Shown here: piece after piece, positions 26,203 through 33,727 of the stretch
Layout: the number at the start of each line of letters is the position of its first letter
How positions within the stretch are numbered: position 1 is the stretch's first letter
NCBI RefSeq assembly: GCF_036173065.1
Contig: NZ_CP108041.1
Coordinates: 1,550,001 to 1,614,000, forward strand
DNA from: Rhodococcus sp. NBC_00297
GTDB taxonomy: Bacteria; Actinomycetota; Actinomycetes; Mycobacteriales; Mycobacteriaceae
Direction: 5' to 3'
DNA: 64,000 nucleotides
Translations under genes and position numbers: made by a program
The notes under the pieces: generated by a model
Databases searched by the model: none
Seen by the model: only the letters and a program-made list of their open reading frames with translations
What the model was told of the DNA's origin: nothing

Positions 26203-26774
26203 CCCGGCGTCGCCGAATCGGCGTCGCGGTGGTCGGCGCACTGTCCGTGTGCGCAGTCGCTTCCGGGTGCAACCAACCACCGGCGGACTTCTCGGTGTCG
26301 CCGGAGGCGCCTGCCCGCGGGTGGTCGGAGGTCGGCGGTGTCAGTGAGACGGTGACGGTGACGGGCGTCGTCGACGGCGACACCGTCGACATCGTGACCT
26401 CCACAGGCGGGATGGCACGGGTGCGGGTCATCGGCATTGACACCTCGGAGACGAAGCGGCCGGAGACGCCGGTGCAGTGTTGGGGTCCGGAAGCGACCGA
26501 CTTCTTGAGATCGCTGCTCGACGGGCGACAGGTCGGGATGGTCACCGATCCGAGCCAGGACGAGGTGGACGACTACGGCCGGCTCCTGCGGTACCTGGTC
26601 CTCCCCGATGGGCGGAACTACTCGGTCGCGGCCGCCGAGGCTGGCGCAGCGCGCTCGTACGTCTACGACCGCGGCAATCCGCCCACCGCCGCGGTGGACA
26701 TCAACGACGCAGAGAACCGCGCACAGGCAGCGGGTGCCGGTCTGTGGGGACCGCCCTGCAACGGCGGTGCATGA
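26199..26774 (+). CDS. Secreted thermonuclease-like lipoprotein (SNase fold)
   Basis: 191-residue protein. The N terminus MTRRRRIGVAVV leads into a hydrophobic stretch ending VASGC, a lipobox, so it is probably a membrane-anchored exported lipoprotein. The SNase core follows: VVDGDTVDI (calcium/phosphate ligands), RVIGIDTSE (with Arg and Glu of the active site) and DDYGRLLRYL (second active-site Arg region). The family cuts DNA and RNA. The GTG start overlaps the preceding stop codon. A surface nuclease inside a transfer-linked operon is unusual; it could help process the cell envelope surroundings or degrade incoming DNA. Those roles are inference. Confidence 0.8.
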   Translation: MTRRRRIGVAVVGALSVCAVASGCNQPPADFSVSPEAPARGWSEVGGVSETVTVTGVVDGDTVDIVTSTGGMARVRVIGIDTSETKRPETPVQCWGPEATDFLRSLLDGRQVGMVTDPSQDEVDDYGRLLRYLVLPDGRNYSVAAAEAGAARSYVYDRGNPPTAAVDINDAENRAQAAGAGLWGPPCNGGA

Positions 26775-26885
26775 GCGTCGACGTCCGTCCTTCGCACCTT
26801 GTGTGCGGGCCGCTGTGTCTGCGGGACATCGACAGGGTTGGATGGCGTTCCAAGACCGATCGGGACGAAAAGGATGCAGCGGGCG

Positions 26886-27482
26886 ATGAGCACCACGACA
26901 CCGACAGCGATGTCGAACATGAACATGCCCGGCTACGTCCTCGCGGCGCTGTCGTCGTTGGCTCTGGTCATCAGTGCGCTGGGTCCGTGGGCTACCACCA
27001 GGTTCCCGTCTGCGTCGACGGCGGGAACGAGCACACCGGACGGGAAAGCCGTTCTCGGACTGGGTGCTGCGGCGCTGCTCTTGGTGTTCGTGCGCGCGGT
27101 GTTCGCATCTCGCACGGTGATGGCTCTTGCCGCGTTGTGTGGAGTGCTCGGTGCTGTCGTGGGGGTCGTCGACATCATGGACACCAGTCGCCGCATCGCA
27201 ACGGGGTCCGGTGTGGTGGCGTCGACCGCGGAGGTCGGGTGGGGGTTGTGGCTGACGCCGATCGCATCGGCCGGTGTCATGGTGGCGTCGATTATCGTCG
27301 CGTCCACCACTCGTCCTCGCGCAACGGCCGGAACAACACCGCCGCGAACGCGTGCGGTGTCGCCGCAGCGTTCCGGTGTTGCCGCGTCGTCGACCAACAT
27401 GCTCTACGCCGCCGCCGGGATCGCTCTGCTCGTCGTCGCCACCGCTCTCCTGGTCACGACGGCAATCATCGGCCTCACCTAA
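26886..27482 (+). CDS. Four-TM membrane protein
   Basis: 198-residue integral membrane protein with hydrophobic segments at about 18-35, 55-72, 80-98, 118-138 and 170-195. The linker between the last two is Arg/Thr/Pro-rich. It starts at ATG 26886, 111 bases after the nuclease gene, and may still belong to that operon. The pattern resembles small actinobacterial Trp-rich membrane proteins, but I recognise no family. Confidence 0.5.
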   Translation: MSTTTPTAMSNMNMPGYVLAALSSLALVISALGPWATTRFPSASTAGTSTPDGKAVLGLGAAALLLVFVRAVFASRTVMALAALCGVLGAVVGVVDIMDTSRRIATGSGVVASTAEVGWGLWLTPIASAGVMVASIIVASTTRPRATAGTTPPRTRAVSPQRSGVAASSTNMLYAAAGIALLVVATALLVTTAIIGLT

Positions 27483-27512
27483 ATCGTCAAGGGTTGTCGC
27501 CGAGAATTGACG

Positions 27513-27971
27513 TTATTGCTTGGGTAGGGCTCGCAGTCGCTGCAACTCCTTGACTGCCACCTCACCCATCCATTCACCGGCCGGCATCATCGTGCAGTAG
27601 CTCATCTGGCTGCCTGGGCTAGGGACGTAACCGAGTTCGGGGAAGCACTCGCGCTCAAAACCGATCATGGAGTCCAGGATGGTGTCGAACATCCCAAGCT
27701 CCGCCTCGGGTACCTCTAGTCCTCGTAACGTGCCCATGGTGCCGCCGGTTGCTGCAATAGCGTCCCTCACTGCGAACTGACATTGCTTGTCTTCCTTGTC
27801 CACCTCGCAGGGGCGCATCAGCCGACCCGATTGCTCCCACAGGGCGACGAGCTCGTCATATGTCTCGTCTGCTGTGAGACCGGACGGTTCCGGCGTCCCG
27901 GAATCGGAACAACCCATCACCATCGCGGCCGAGACGAGGGTGACGACCGCGACCGCAACTGTGTTTTTCAC
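27513..27971 (-). CDS. Predicted lipoprotein
   Basis: 152-residue protein with a signal peptide starting MKNTVAVAVVTLVSAAM and a lipobox VMGC, followed by an acidic mature part with four further Cys (CEVDKEDKQC, FERECF, SYC) that could form disulfides. GTG 27971 is chosen because GAAGGGAG lies upstream and the signal peptide begins there. It converges with the membrane-protein gene. Function unknown. Confidence 0.6.
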   Translation of the reverse strand: MKNTVAVAVVTLVSAAMVMGCSDSGTPEPSGLTADETYDELVALWEQSGRLMRPCEVDKEDKQCQFAVRDAIAATGGTMGTLRGLEVPEAELGMFDTILDSMIGFERECFPELGYVPSPGSQMSYCTMMPAGEWMGEVAVKELQRLRALPKQ

Positions 27972-28129
27972 GCGTACTCCCTTCGCGAGTGAACGCCAGG
28001 ATAATTCCGTCGAGAAGGCCACGTACGTGACATCAGAACAGCGCATGTCGAACTTCGACCGCCACGTGGTCGTAAGGTGGGAGGTTCGCACCATCCTTGC
28101 CCGCACCTCACAGGTGCCGAGAGTGTCAG

Positions 28130-28249
28130 TCAGCACCTCGTGTGTCCGATGTCGAGCCACCGGTCGGCGTCGTCACCGTCTGCGATGAGCGTCCCGTCGG
28201 CGGTGAGGTACCGATCCGGATCCGCAGCGGCGGTGTCGTCGCCGTTCAT
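28130..28249 (-). CDS. 39-residue acidic protein coupled to the DnaB-N gene
   Basis: Begins MNGDDTAAADPDRYL and ends DIGHTRC. The ATG overlaps the TGA of the gene before it (ATGA), so it is translationally coupled. It is very acidic. No family is recognised. Confidence 0.45.
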   Translation of the reverse strand: MNGDDTAAADPDRYLTADGTLIADGDDADRWLDIGHTRC

Positions 28250-28833
28250 GCGTGAGCTCCCCCGGCCCGGAAGGTGTTGAGCCTCTTCCACGCTGCGCGC
28301 TGTGCGGTGCCGAGCTGCACCATGTAGTCGAACAGCTCGTCCTCGGGGCCTTGCTCGGCCGCCTGCATGAGTCGCTGCCCGGTGATGTGGAAGCTCCGCC
28401 GGTAGGACTGGGAGAGCACGATGTCGGCGTAGTGCACCGCGGCGGAGGATCCGGTGGTGTCGGCGGTGACGACGTCCGCCAACGCGCGGCGCAGCGGTGC
28501 GTCCTTCTGCCCTCCCCCGGCCCGGTGCAGGACAGCGGCGACGGAGGCGGGGTCGTGCGGCTGTCCGGTGGCAACGAGGTCGGCGATCAGGGTGAACAGT
28601 TCCGCGTAGGCGGGCTCGGCGAAGTCGGCCGGCACGAGGGCGTCGGTGACGCGGACGGCGGCGGCGGTGTCGGTAGACCACATGAGCGCGCAGAGGGTCA
28701 ACGATTCCGGGTCGGTCCGCGGGTCGAGGCCGGCGCCGGTGTCGGTGCCGGGATCTGCGACGTCGGGTGCGAGGTCGAGGACCGGGTCGGTCGGGTTCTG
28801 CTCGGGTTCGGGGACTGCCCGTAGTGCGCTCAT
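28246..28833 (-). CDS. Stand-alone DnaB-helicase N-terminal-domain protein
   Basis: 195-residue protein. Residues about 45-150 (LTLCALMWSTDTAAAVRV, ALVPADFAEPAYAELF, DPASVAAVLHRAG) follow the helical N-terminal domain of replicative helicase DnaB. There is no RecA-like ATPase domain and no Walker A. In DnaB this domain dimerises and contacts primase and loader, so a free copy could modulate the host or plasmid helicase or act as a replication factor. It lies in a minus-strand run of small genes, 12 bases behind the 49-residue gene. Confidence 0.65.
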   Translation of the reverse strand: MSALRAVPEPEQNPTDPVLDLAPDVADPGTDTGAGLDPRTDPESLTLCALMWSTDTAAAVRVTDALVPADFAEPAYAELFTLIADLVATGQPHDPASVAAVLHRAGGGQKDAPLRRALADVVTADTTGSSAAVHYADIVLSQSYRRSFHITGQRLMQAAEQGPEDELFDYMVQLGTAQRAAWKRLNTFRAGGAHA

Positions 28834-28845
28834 GACGTCCTGGCC

Positions 28846-28995
28846 TTACCGGGCGTCGGTGGAGTCGGCGGTCGGGTGGATGTTCCAGGGGCCGGGGATG
28901 ATGACGGCGCTGGTGGTTTCGGCGGCGAGGTCCGCTTCGACCTGGGCGGCGATGAAGTCGTGGTCGGGCTGGTAGTCGAACGCGAGGTGCGCCAT
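28846..28995 (-). CDS. 49-residue conserved-type small protein
   Basis: Starts MAHLAFDYQPDHDFIAA and ends HPTADSTDAR. GAAGGAG precedes the ATG by about seven bases. It has no TM segment and no known motif. It sits between the redoxin and DnaB-N genes in one apparent operon. Confidence 0.5.
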   Translation of the reverse strand: MAHLAFDYQPDHDFIAAQVEADLAAETTSAVIIPGPWNIHPTADSTDAR

Positions 28996-29037
28996 GGGTG
29001 GGTTCTCCTTCGGTCGGTGGTGGGTTGCGGTGTGCGG

Positions 29038-29280
29038 TCAGGCGGCGGAAGCGGCGACGAGCTCGGACAGGCGGTCGTCCCGGTATCCGCTCCAGTGGGT
29101 GTCGGCGTCGACGACGACGACGGGCGCGACGAGGTAGCCGAGAGCCATCACGTAGTCGCGGGCTTCGGTGTCGGCGCTGATGTCGACGGCGGTGTAGTCG
29201 AGGCCGGCCTTGTCGAGCGCCCGAAACGTCGACCGGCACTGCTGACAGTTGGGCTTGGTGTAGACGGTGATTCCGGACAT
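29038..29280 (-). CDS. Glutaredoxin-like protein (NrdH/mycoredoxin type)
   Basis: 80-residue thioredoxin-fold protein with MSGITVYTKPNCQQCRSTFRAL, where CQQC is the redox pair at 12-15, and VAPVVVVD carrying the cis-Pro. NrdH proteins pass electrons to class Ib ribonucleotide reductase; mycoredoxins reduce mycothiol adducts. It heads the minus-strand run. An electron donor for dNTP synthesis would suit a DNA-transfer setting, but that is inference. Confidence 0.85.
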   Translation of the reverse strand: MSGITVYTKPNCQQCRSTFRALDKAGLDYTAVDISADTEARDYVMALGYLVAPVVVVDADTHWSGYRDDRLSELVAASAA

Positions 29281-29513
29281 GACTCGCGCCTTTCGACTAT
29301 TCGGTGGAGTGGTTCCATTCTATTTCACGGACGGGATTATTTCCACCGCTGGAGTGTATTTGTTCGATAACGATAAAGCGGCTTTATCTGTTGCGTTGCA
29401 ACTGATCTGGCGACGTTCTGGAATGTAATTCGGTCCCGGTTCGGCGGGTTTGTGTAATGCGCTTTGTCCGTCACTTGCGGGGTTTGTTCGTGGCGTTCGT
29501 CTAGGATCGCGGT

Positions 29514-29696
29514 ATGACGTATTCGCGTGTGGAGTCGGAGTTGGTGTCGATGGTGTTCGATCGGTGCGCACCGTCGGATCTCGCGGTCGAGGCAATGGTC
29601 TCGGGGGTGCCTGTCGAGGAGACGCTGCCCCGCACCGCTCCCCCCGGCACGGTGGATGTGGCGTTCCCGCCGGCGAACCTTCCCGACTTTTTCTGA
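29514..29696 (+). CDS. 60-residue hypothetical protein
   Basis: Starts MTYSRVESELVSMVFDRC and ends PPANLPDFF. It lies alone on the plus strand downstream of an AT-rich stretch (29300-29410). No family is recognised, but composition and codon use look coding. Confidence 0.4.
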   Translation: MTYSRVESELVSMVFDRCAPSDLAVEAMVSGVPVEETLPRTAPPGTVDVAFPPANLPDFF

Positions 29697-29974
29697 CCCG
29701 GTCTGATTGTTTTCGCCTGTACCGGCCGGGTAGCGAAAAGGTGTCCGTGTTCGTGACCGGACGCCTGGGGGCGCGGGGTTAAGACGGCAGCGTCGCGCGC
29801 GGAGCGTCGATCTGACCGGTCGGCGGCTCCACCCCGTTACTGCACCTGACCGTCAGTGGTGGGTGCGTCGCAGGTCGGTGTGAGGGCTCGATGCCCGATC
29901 GCCGGCTATCCCCCGCCGGTGGCCGGGCGTTCCCCGCTGGCTGCGGGAGTCGCCCGGCCCGGTGGCCGTTCCGG

Positions 29975-30958
29975 TCAGTTCCGGTCGGGTGCTCCGGGGA
30001 GGTGCGCTCCGGTGCTCGTGCGGACGTCGTCGGCGCTCAGTCCGGTGGTGAGGTCTCGGGCGATCTTGGGGTCGAGTCCGGAGTTCAGTGCGGTGTCCAG
30101 CAGGTCGAGCAGGCGGGGTGTGTGCTGCCCGGTCTCGGCGGCGTGGGCGTGCGCTGCCTCGTAGGCGCTTGCGGCGTCGGGGCCGTTGCCGATGGTGTGC
30201 GCGAGCCACCCGGCCAGGCACAGTGCCTGGATACGGGCGTCGCCGCGGCTGTGGCGGGCGATGGTGGCCATGGCGGTCCATGCGGAGATGCGGCCGTAGA
30301 GCGCGAGCCGGAACATCGCGTCCCGCACGGGGATGGTGGTGATGACGGCGGCGGTGCGGGCGATGAGGTCCCGGTCGGGGAGTTCGTCGGCGTAGATGAC
30401 GACGGCCAGTTCCTCGAGCACCTGCGCGGGGTCGGCGTGCTCGGCGGCGGGGATGTGCTCACCGCGCCGGTAGCGGGCGTCGATGGCGTCGCGGCGGCGT
30501 TCGATGGGCTTGCCGTCGGCGATGTGGTCTGCGGCCAACTCGGAGGCGTAGGGGTCGACGTGCACGACGTCTCCGGTGTCCAGGTTCTCGCAGGTGGTGG
30601 CCTCGGCCAGGGTGGGGAGGTAGTAACTGCCGATGACCTCGGTGGTGCGGCTGATTTCGCGCAGCGCCAGCATGTGCTCGATGACCGCGTGCGACCGCAG
30701 TCCCGGTGCGGCGATGGTGACGACGATGACGGCGGTGATGCCGTTGTTCGCCAGCGCCCCGGACGGGGTGCTGGTGGTCGAGGATTGAGCGGCGTCCTCG
30801 CTGGTGGTGCGGGTGACCAGTTTGACCACCGATGTTCCGGCCGGGTCGGTCTCGAGGGCGATGACGACGAACGATCCGCTGTCGGCGGGGACGTAGCCGA
30901 GCAGGGCGGGGATCGCGGCGAGGAGCTGGGCGGTTGTGGTGATGCGGGGTTGCGTCAT
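29975..30958 (-). CDS. DUF4192 domain protein
   Basis: 327-residue protein opening LLAAIPALLGYVPADSGSF, the hallmark start of DUF4192, a family common in actinobacteria and their plasmids. The middle holds RSHAVIEHMLALREI and the C-terminal half is helical. It belongs to the R1-led transcript, 45 bases downstream of the 46-residue gene. The biochemical function is unknown. Confidence 0.8.
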   Translation of the reverse strand: MTQPRITTTAQLLAAIPALLGYVPADSGSFVVIALETDPAGTSVVKLVTRTTSEDAAQSSTTSTPSGALANNGITAVIVVTIAAPGLRSHAVIEHMLALREISRTTEVIGSYYLPTLAEATTCENLDTGDVVHVDPYASELAADHIADGKPIERRRDAIDARYRRGEHIPAAEHADPAQVLEELAVVIYADELPDRDLIARTAAVITTIPVRDAMFRLALYGRISAWTAMATIARHSRGDARIQALCLAGWLAHTIGNGPDAASAYEAAHAHAAETGQHTPRLLDLLDTALNSGLDPKIARDLTTGLSADDVRTSTGAHLPGAPDRN

Positions 30959-31003
30959 GAGGGTGAACCTTTCGGGTGGTATGTGGGGTGCGGCTGGTGA
31001 CGG

Positions 31004-31144
31004 TCAGGATCGGAGTGCGCGGCGTGCGCTGCGGCGGTCGTAGCGGGCGCTGGCTCGTTTGACGGTGCGGCGGATCTTGGGGGCGCCCTGCTTGTGGACG
31101 AGGATGTCGATCTCGTCTGCGGTGGACGGGTGCTGTGCGCGCAT
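31004..31144 (-). CDS. 46-residue basic protein directly behind leader R1
   Basis: Starts MRAQHPSTADEIDILVHK; the second half is highly basic (IRRTVKRASARYDRRSARR) and probably binds nucleic acid. GGAAGGAAG lies about ten bases before ATG 31144. It is the first gene behind the R1 leader, the slot taken by ardC behind R3 and by the 86-residue gene behind R2. Confidence 0.55.
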   Translation of the reverse strand: MRAQHPSTADEIDILVHKQGAPKIRRTVKRASARYDRRSARRALRS

Positions 31145-31189
31145 GACTGGTGCTTCCTTCCGGAACTCGTGTGGCTCGGGCCCTTGCCC

Positions 31190-31500
31190 TCACCACGTTC
31201 TTTCGCCGTCATCTGGCGTGGCGCAGAGGAGGCGGCGCACGGGAACGGCGTCCAGCACCCGATACGAAAAGTTCTCAGCCGCAGGCGTTCTGAGAAGTTT
31301 TCGGACCCCGTAGGGGCCGGAGCGCAGCGGAGGTCGGGTGTTGGTAAGACGGGCACGGGTGACGCAGCATCGGAGTAGCCAGATGTGTCGAAAGAACGAA
31401 TGCCCTTCAAGGGTGCGGAGCGCAGCGGAGCTCCACCAGGCGGACGCCCGCAGGGCGGCCCACGCCCGGGCGGTCACGGCCGGCCTGCGATCAGGAACCG
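31190..31500 (-). promoter_or_regulatory. Repeated structured leader R1
   Basis: About 300 bases nearly identical to R2 (35831-36130) and R3 (45051-45360), all in the same orientation. GTTCTTTCG (31197-31205) and its inverse (31389-31397) bracket the core. Inside are a long hairpin (31261-31278 against 31290-31303), the sequence GGAGCGCAGCGGAG twice (about 31318 and 31418), and conserved linkers. The start codon it serves lies 52 bases beyond the bracket. I infer a common promoter or untranslated regulatory module for minus-strand operons. Confidence 0.8.
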
Positions 31501-31701
31501 TCGCCGACTCCCCCCCCCCCCCCGAGCTGCCACTTTCCGCCCGGACACGCTGGTGACCGGCTGTGCGGGAGCGACGGAGACCACGTCCCGCGGGCCGCGG
31601 TAGCACTGGTCGGACGGGGTTAGAGCGTTCGCGGCTAGTGATGTTCGCGTCGGCGGGGCAGGAGCGGTCGACGCCTCGGGCGGGCGATCGGTGCTGCTCA
31701 T
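31474..31701 (-). CDS. Doubtful ORF coupled to the ANTAR-like gene
   Basis: Opens MSSTDRPPEASTAPAPP with its ATG overlapping the TGA of the preceding gene. Its 3' part runs through a 14-C homopolymer (31510-31523) and into R1, so the reading frame there is unreliable. It may be a real short C-terminally variable protein or chance. Confidence 0.2.
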   Translation of the reverse strand: MSSTDRPPEASTAPAPPTRTSLAANALTPSDQCYRGPRDVVSVAPAQPVTSVSGRKVAARGGGGSRRRFLIAGRP

Positions 31702-31940
31702 CAGGGGTAGCGGTGGGTGCGGCAGATCGTGTCGGCGAGTGCGTGCACGTCCATGTGTCGGAGTTCGGCGTGGGCGGCGATCCGCGCATCGGCTTCTCGT
31801 GCGTCGACATCGTCGATGACCATGATGATGCCGATGGCCGTGGCGTGGGTGTGTCGGTGTTCGAGGCCGGCCCGGACCGAGTGCGCCGGTTCGTCGTCCG
31901 GGTCCTCACGCGGGGGATCGTCGTGGTGGTTCGTCGGCAT
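31701..31940 (-). CDS. Small ANTAR-like helical protein
   Basis: 79-residue protein. HATAIGIIMVIDDVDAREAD and HMDVHALADTICRTHR follow the pattern of the three-helix ANTAR domain, which binds RNA terminator hairpins in antitermination systems. The aromatic and Ala positions fit only in part. GAGGAG lies upstream of ATG 31940. If real, it could act on the hairpins of the nearby R elements; that link is speculative. Confidence 0.4.
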   Translation of the reverse strand: MPTNHHDDPPREDPDDEPAHSVRAGLEHRHTHATAIGIIMVIDDVDAREADARIAAHAELRHMDVHALADTICRTHRYP

Positions 31941-32118
31941 CGGGGCACGCTCCTCGTCGAGATCGCGTCCCGGGTGGGAGGCCGAACACGACCGAGTTCG
32001 GATTCTGGATCCGATCGGCAGGTTGTGAACCGAGCAGGAACTCACCGAACGCCCCGCTGGGGCGGCTGAGGTCGACGCTGGGACCACTTGCCTGGCGTCG
32101 GCGCCGGCACGGGCCCCG

Positions 32119-32445
32119 TCAGTGGTGTTCGCTGGGTGCAGGGGCGATGGCCCCTGACGGGCACCACTGGTGGGTGTGGAGGGTGCCGTGGCCGTTTCCG
32201 CTGTGCAGCTCGACCTCGCACAGTCCGATCCAGTCTCCGGAGGTGGTGCGCACCCACGCTCTGAGAAGTCCGCGGGCCGTGCCGGTGAGGTGCAGTCCTT
32301 CCGCTTTGACTCTCAGCGCGAGCCCGCGGTGTGCGGGCCGTGGGGTGCGGGCGAAGGCGCGGCCGAGGTCGATGACGACTGGTACCGGCGGGTCGTAGAC
32401 CCGCCGCGGTGCGGGGGTGAACTTGACAGGCCAGTCCTCGAACAT
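32119..32445 (-). CDS. Hypothetical protein, 108 residues
   Basis: Starts MFEDWPVKFTPAPRRVY. The beta-rich core includes LHLTGTARGLLRAWVRTTSG, DWIGLCEVELHSG and LHTHQWCPSGAI. No recognised family, TM segment or catalytic motif. It is part of the minus-strand plasmid run. Confidence 0.5.
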   Translation of the reverse strand: MFEDWPVKFTPAPRRVYDPPVPVVIDLGRAFARTPRPAHRGLALRVKAEGLHLTGTARGLLRAWVRTTSGDWIGLCEVELHSGNGHGTLHTHQWCPSGAIAPAPSEHH

Positions 32446-32615
32446 GGCCTGGTCATTCTTCGGTGCGGGTGGGCGCCGCTGCGGGTGTCATGGGCGCTCC
32501 GCCTTCGCTGTCACAGGGGTGTCGCGGGGCCGGGTGCTTCCCGTGACGCCCGGGCTCGGCCCGTTCGTCACCACCCGGCCCGCATGCACAACGTAGCAAC
32601 TATCGAACATGTGTT

Positions 32616-32819
32616 CTAGTCCGGGTTGTTCACCCCGGGGAACCTGGGCGGGGCGGTCGTGCTGTACCAGTCGCGGAGTCGTCCGGGGGCGACGGTGAGG
32701 TGGCGGTGCGCTCGTAGGACGGCGGTGACGTGGTCGTGTGCGGCCCGGAGATCAGGATCCTCGAGGTCGTGGCCGTCGCCGGCGAGGACAAGGCCGGCGC
32801 GGTCGTCGTCACGGTTCAT
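32616..32819 (-). CDS. Hypothetical protein, 67 residues
   Basis: Starts MNRDDDRAGLVLAGDG and contains DLRAAHDHVTAVLRAHR before ending PGVNNPD. A longer in-frame extension to 33344 exists, but it lies antisense to lsr2, so ATG 32819 is used. Function unknown. Confidence 0.35.
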   Translation of the reverse strand: MNRDDDRAGLVLAGDGHDLEDPDLRAAHDHVTAVLRAHRHLTVAPGRLRDWYSTTAPPRFPGVNNPD

Positions 32820-32972
32820 GGCAGGTTGGACGGAGCCGGCCATCCGGTGGTTCCCGCCGGCACACCGCGCGCCGACACACCGGCCTGGTCCTACGGACAG
32901 GTGGTGTGATTGTGGGACTGTGAGCAGGCATTTGTCGACCGTTTTACCGAGGAAAGACGGGTACACCGCACC

Positions 32973-33347
32973 GTGGCCAAGAATCTGATCGTCGAGCTGA
33001 CCGATGACATCGACGGGTCCGTCATCGCCGACGGCGCCGGGGAGTCGATCGAGTTCTCCGTCGACGGTGTCGACTACGCGATCGACTTGAAGGACAAGAA
33101 CGCGGACAAGTTCCGGAAGGCGCTCGGCTACTACATCGAGCACGCGACCAAAGTCGGCGGCCGCAAGCGCGGTGGGCACACCTCTGCTGTCCGCGCCGCG
33201 GCTGAGGCCGCCACCAAGAGGTCTCCGAAGCGTGATCTGGAGCAGACGCGGGCGATTCGGGAGTGGGCCAACGCCAACGGGTACGAGGTGAGCGATCGGG
33301 GCCGGATTTCTGCTGCGGTCGTCGAGGCGTTCGACGCTGCTCACTGA
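32973..33347 (+). CDS. lsr2: Lsr2-family nucleoid-associated protein
   Basis: 124-residue xenogeneic silencer. The N-terminal dimerisation domain AKNLIVELTDDIDGS to FRKALGYYIEHA is followed by a basic linker. The C-terminal DNA-binding helix pair is IREWANANGYEVSDRGRIS, whose RGR inserts into AT-rich minor grooves. GTG 32973 gives the usual Lsr2 start and length; the longer frame from 32910 adds an unrelated leader. A plasmid copy could mask horizontally acquired genes from the host or silence transfer genes. Confidence 0.93.
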   Translation: MAKNLIVELTDDIDGSVIADGAGESIEFSVDGVDYAIDLKDKNADKFRKALGYYIEHATKVGGRKRGGHTSAVRAAAEAATKRSPKRDLEQTRAIREWANANGYEVSDRGRISAAVVEAFDAAH

Positions 33348-33536
33348 CCGGGTCTGCTTGACCTGTCGCGGCGTCGCATCTGGTGGGCCGCCCGGCGGAC
33401 TGGGGTACCGGCGGTGGTCCGGCGCTCCTCGGGGGAGCGCGAGGGGGCGTCCCCCTCGCCCGGCCGGGGACCGTCAGGACCGGACACCACTGCGAAACCT
33501 GCTTATCCGCGAACCCACATTCCTAGGAGCTACTTC

Positions 33537-33656
33537 ATGGCTCGTAAGACTCGTCGCTCGTACACCCTCGTCAACTTCCTGGTCGACGTCATCCTTTTCT
33601 GCCTCACGGCTGGGCTCTGGCTCATCTGGATCTTCGTTCGCGAAATGCGCCGCTGA
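33537..33656 (+). CDS. 39-residue single-TM protein
   Basis: Basic start MARKTRRSYTLVNFLVDV, one hydrophobic helix (about 11-33) and a REMRR end. AGGAG lies about seven bases before ATG 33537. It looks like a small inner-membrane protein. A terminator hairpin follows. Confidence 0.6.
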   Translation: MARKTRRSYTLVNFLVDVILFCLTAGLWLIWIFVREMRR

Positions 33657-33682
33657 CCTTCCTGAACACACCCACTGTGGGC

Positions 33683-33717
33683 GGTGCGGGTGCCCCGAGT
33701 TGTGGGACACCCGCACC
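33683..33717. terminator. Hairpin between convergent genes
   Basis: GGTGCGGGTG (33683-33692) pairs with CACCCGCACC (33708-33717). It lies between the 39-residue gene (+) and the ParB-like gene (-) and could serve both. Confidence 0.75.
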
Positions 33718-33727
33718 GGTCACCGGG

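Noticed and set aside
28130-29239. A 369-codon minus-strand frame spanning DnaB-N and redoxin genes
   Set aside because: It is Arg/Pro-rich in a shifted frame. Only its last 39 codons, in the frame after the ATGA overlap, are plausible.
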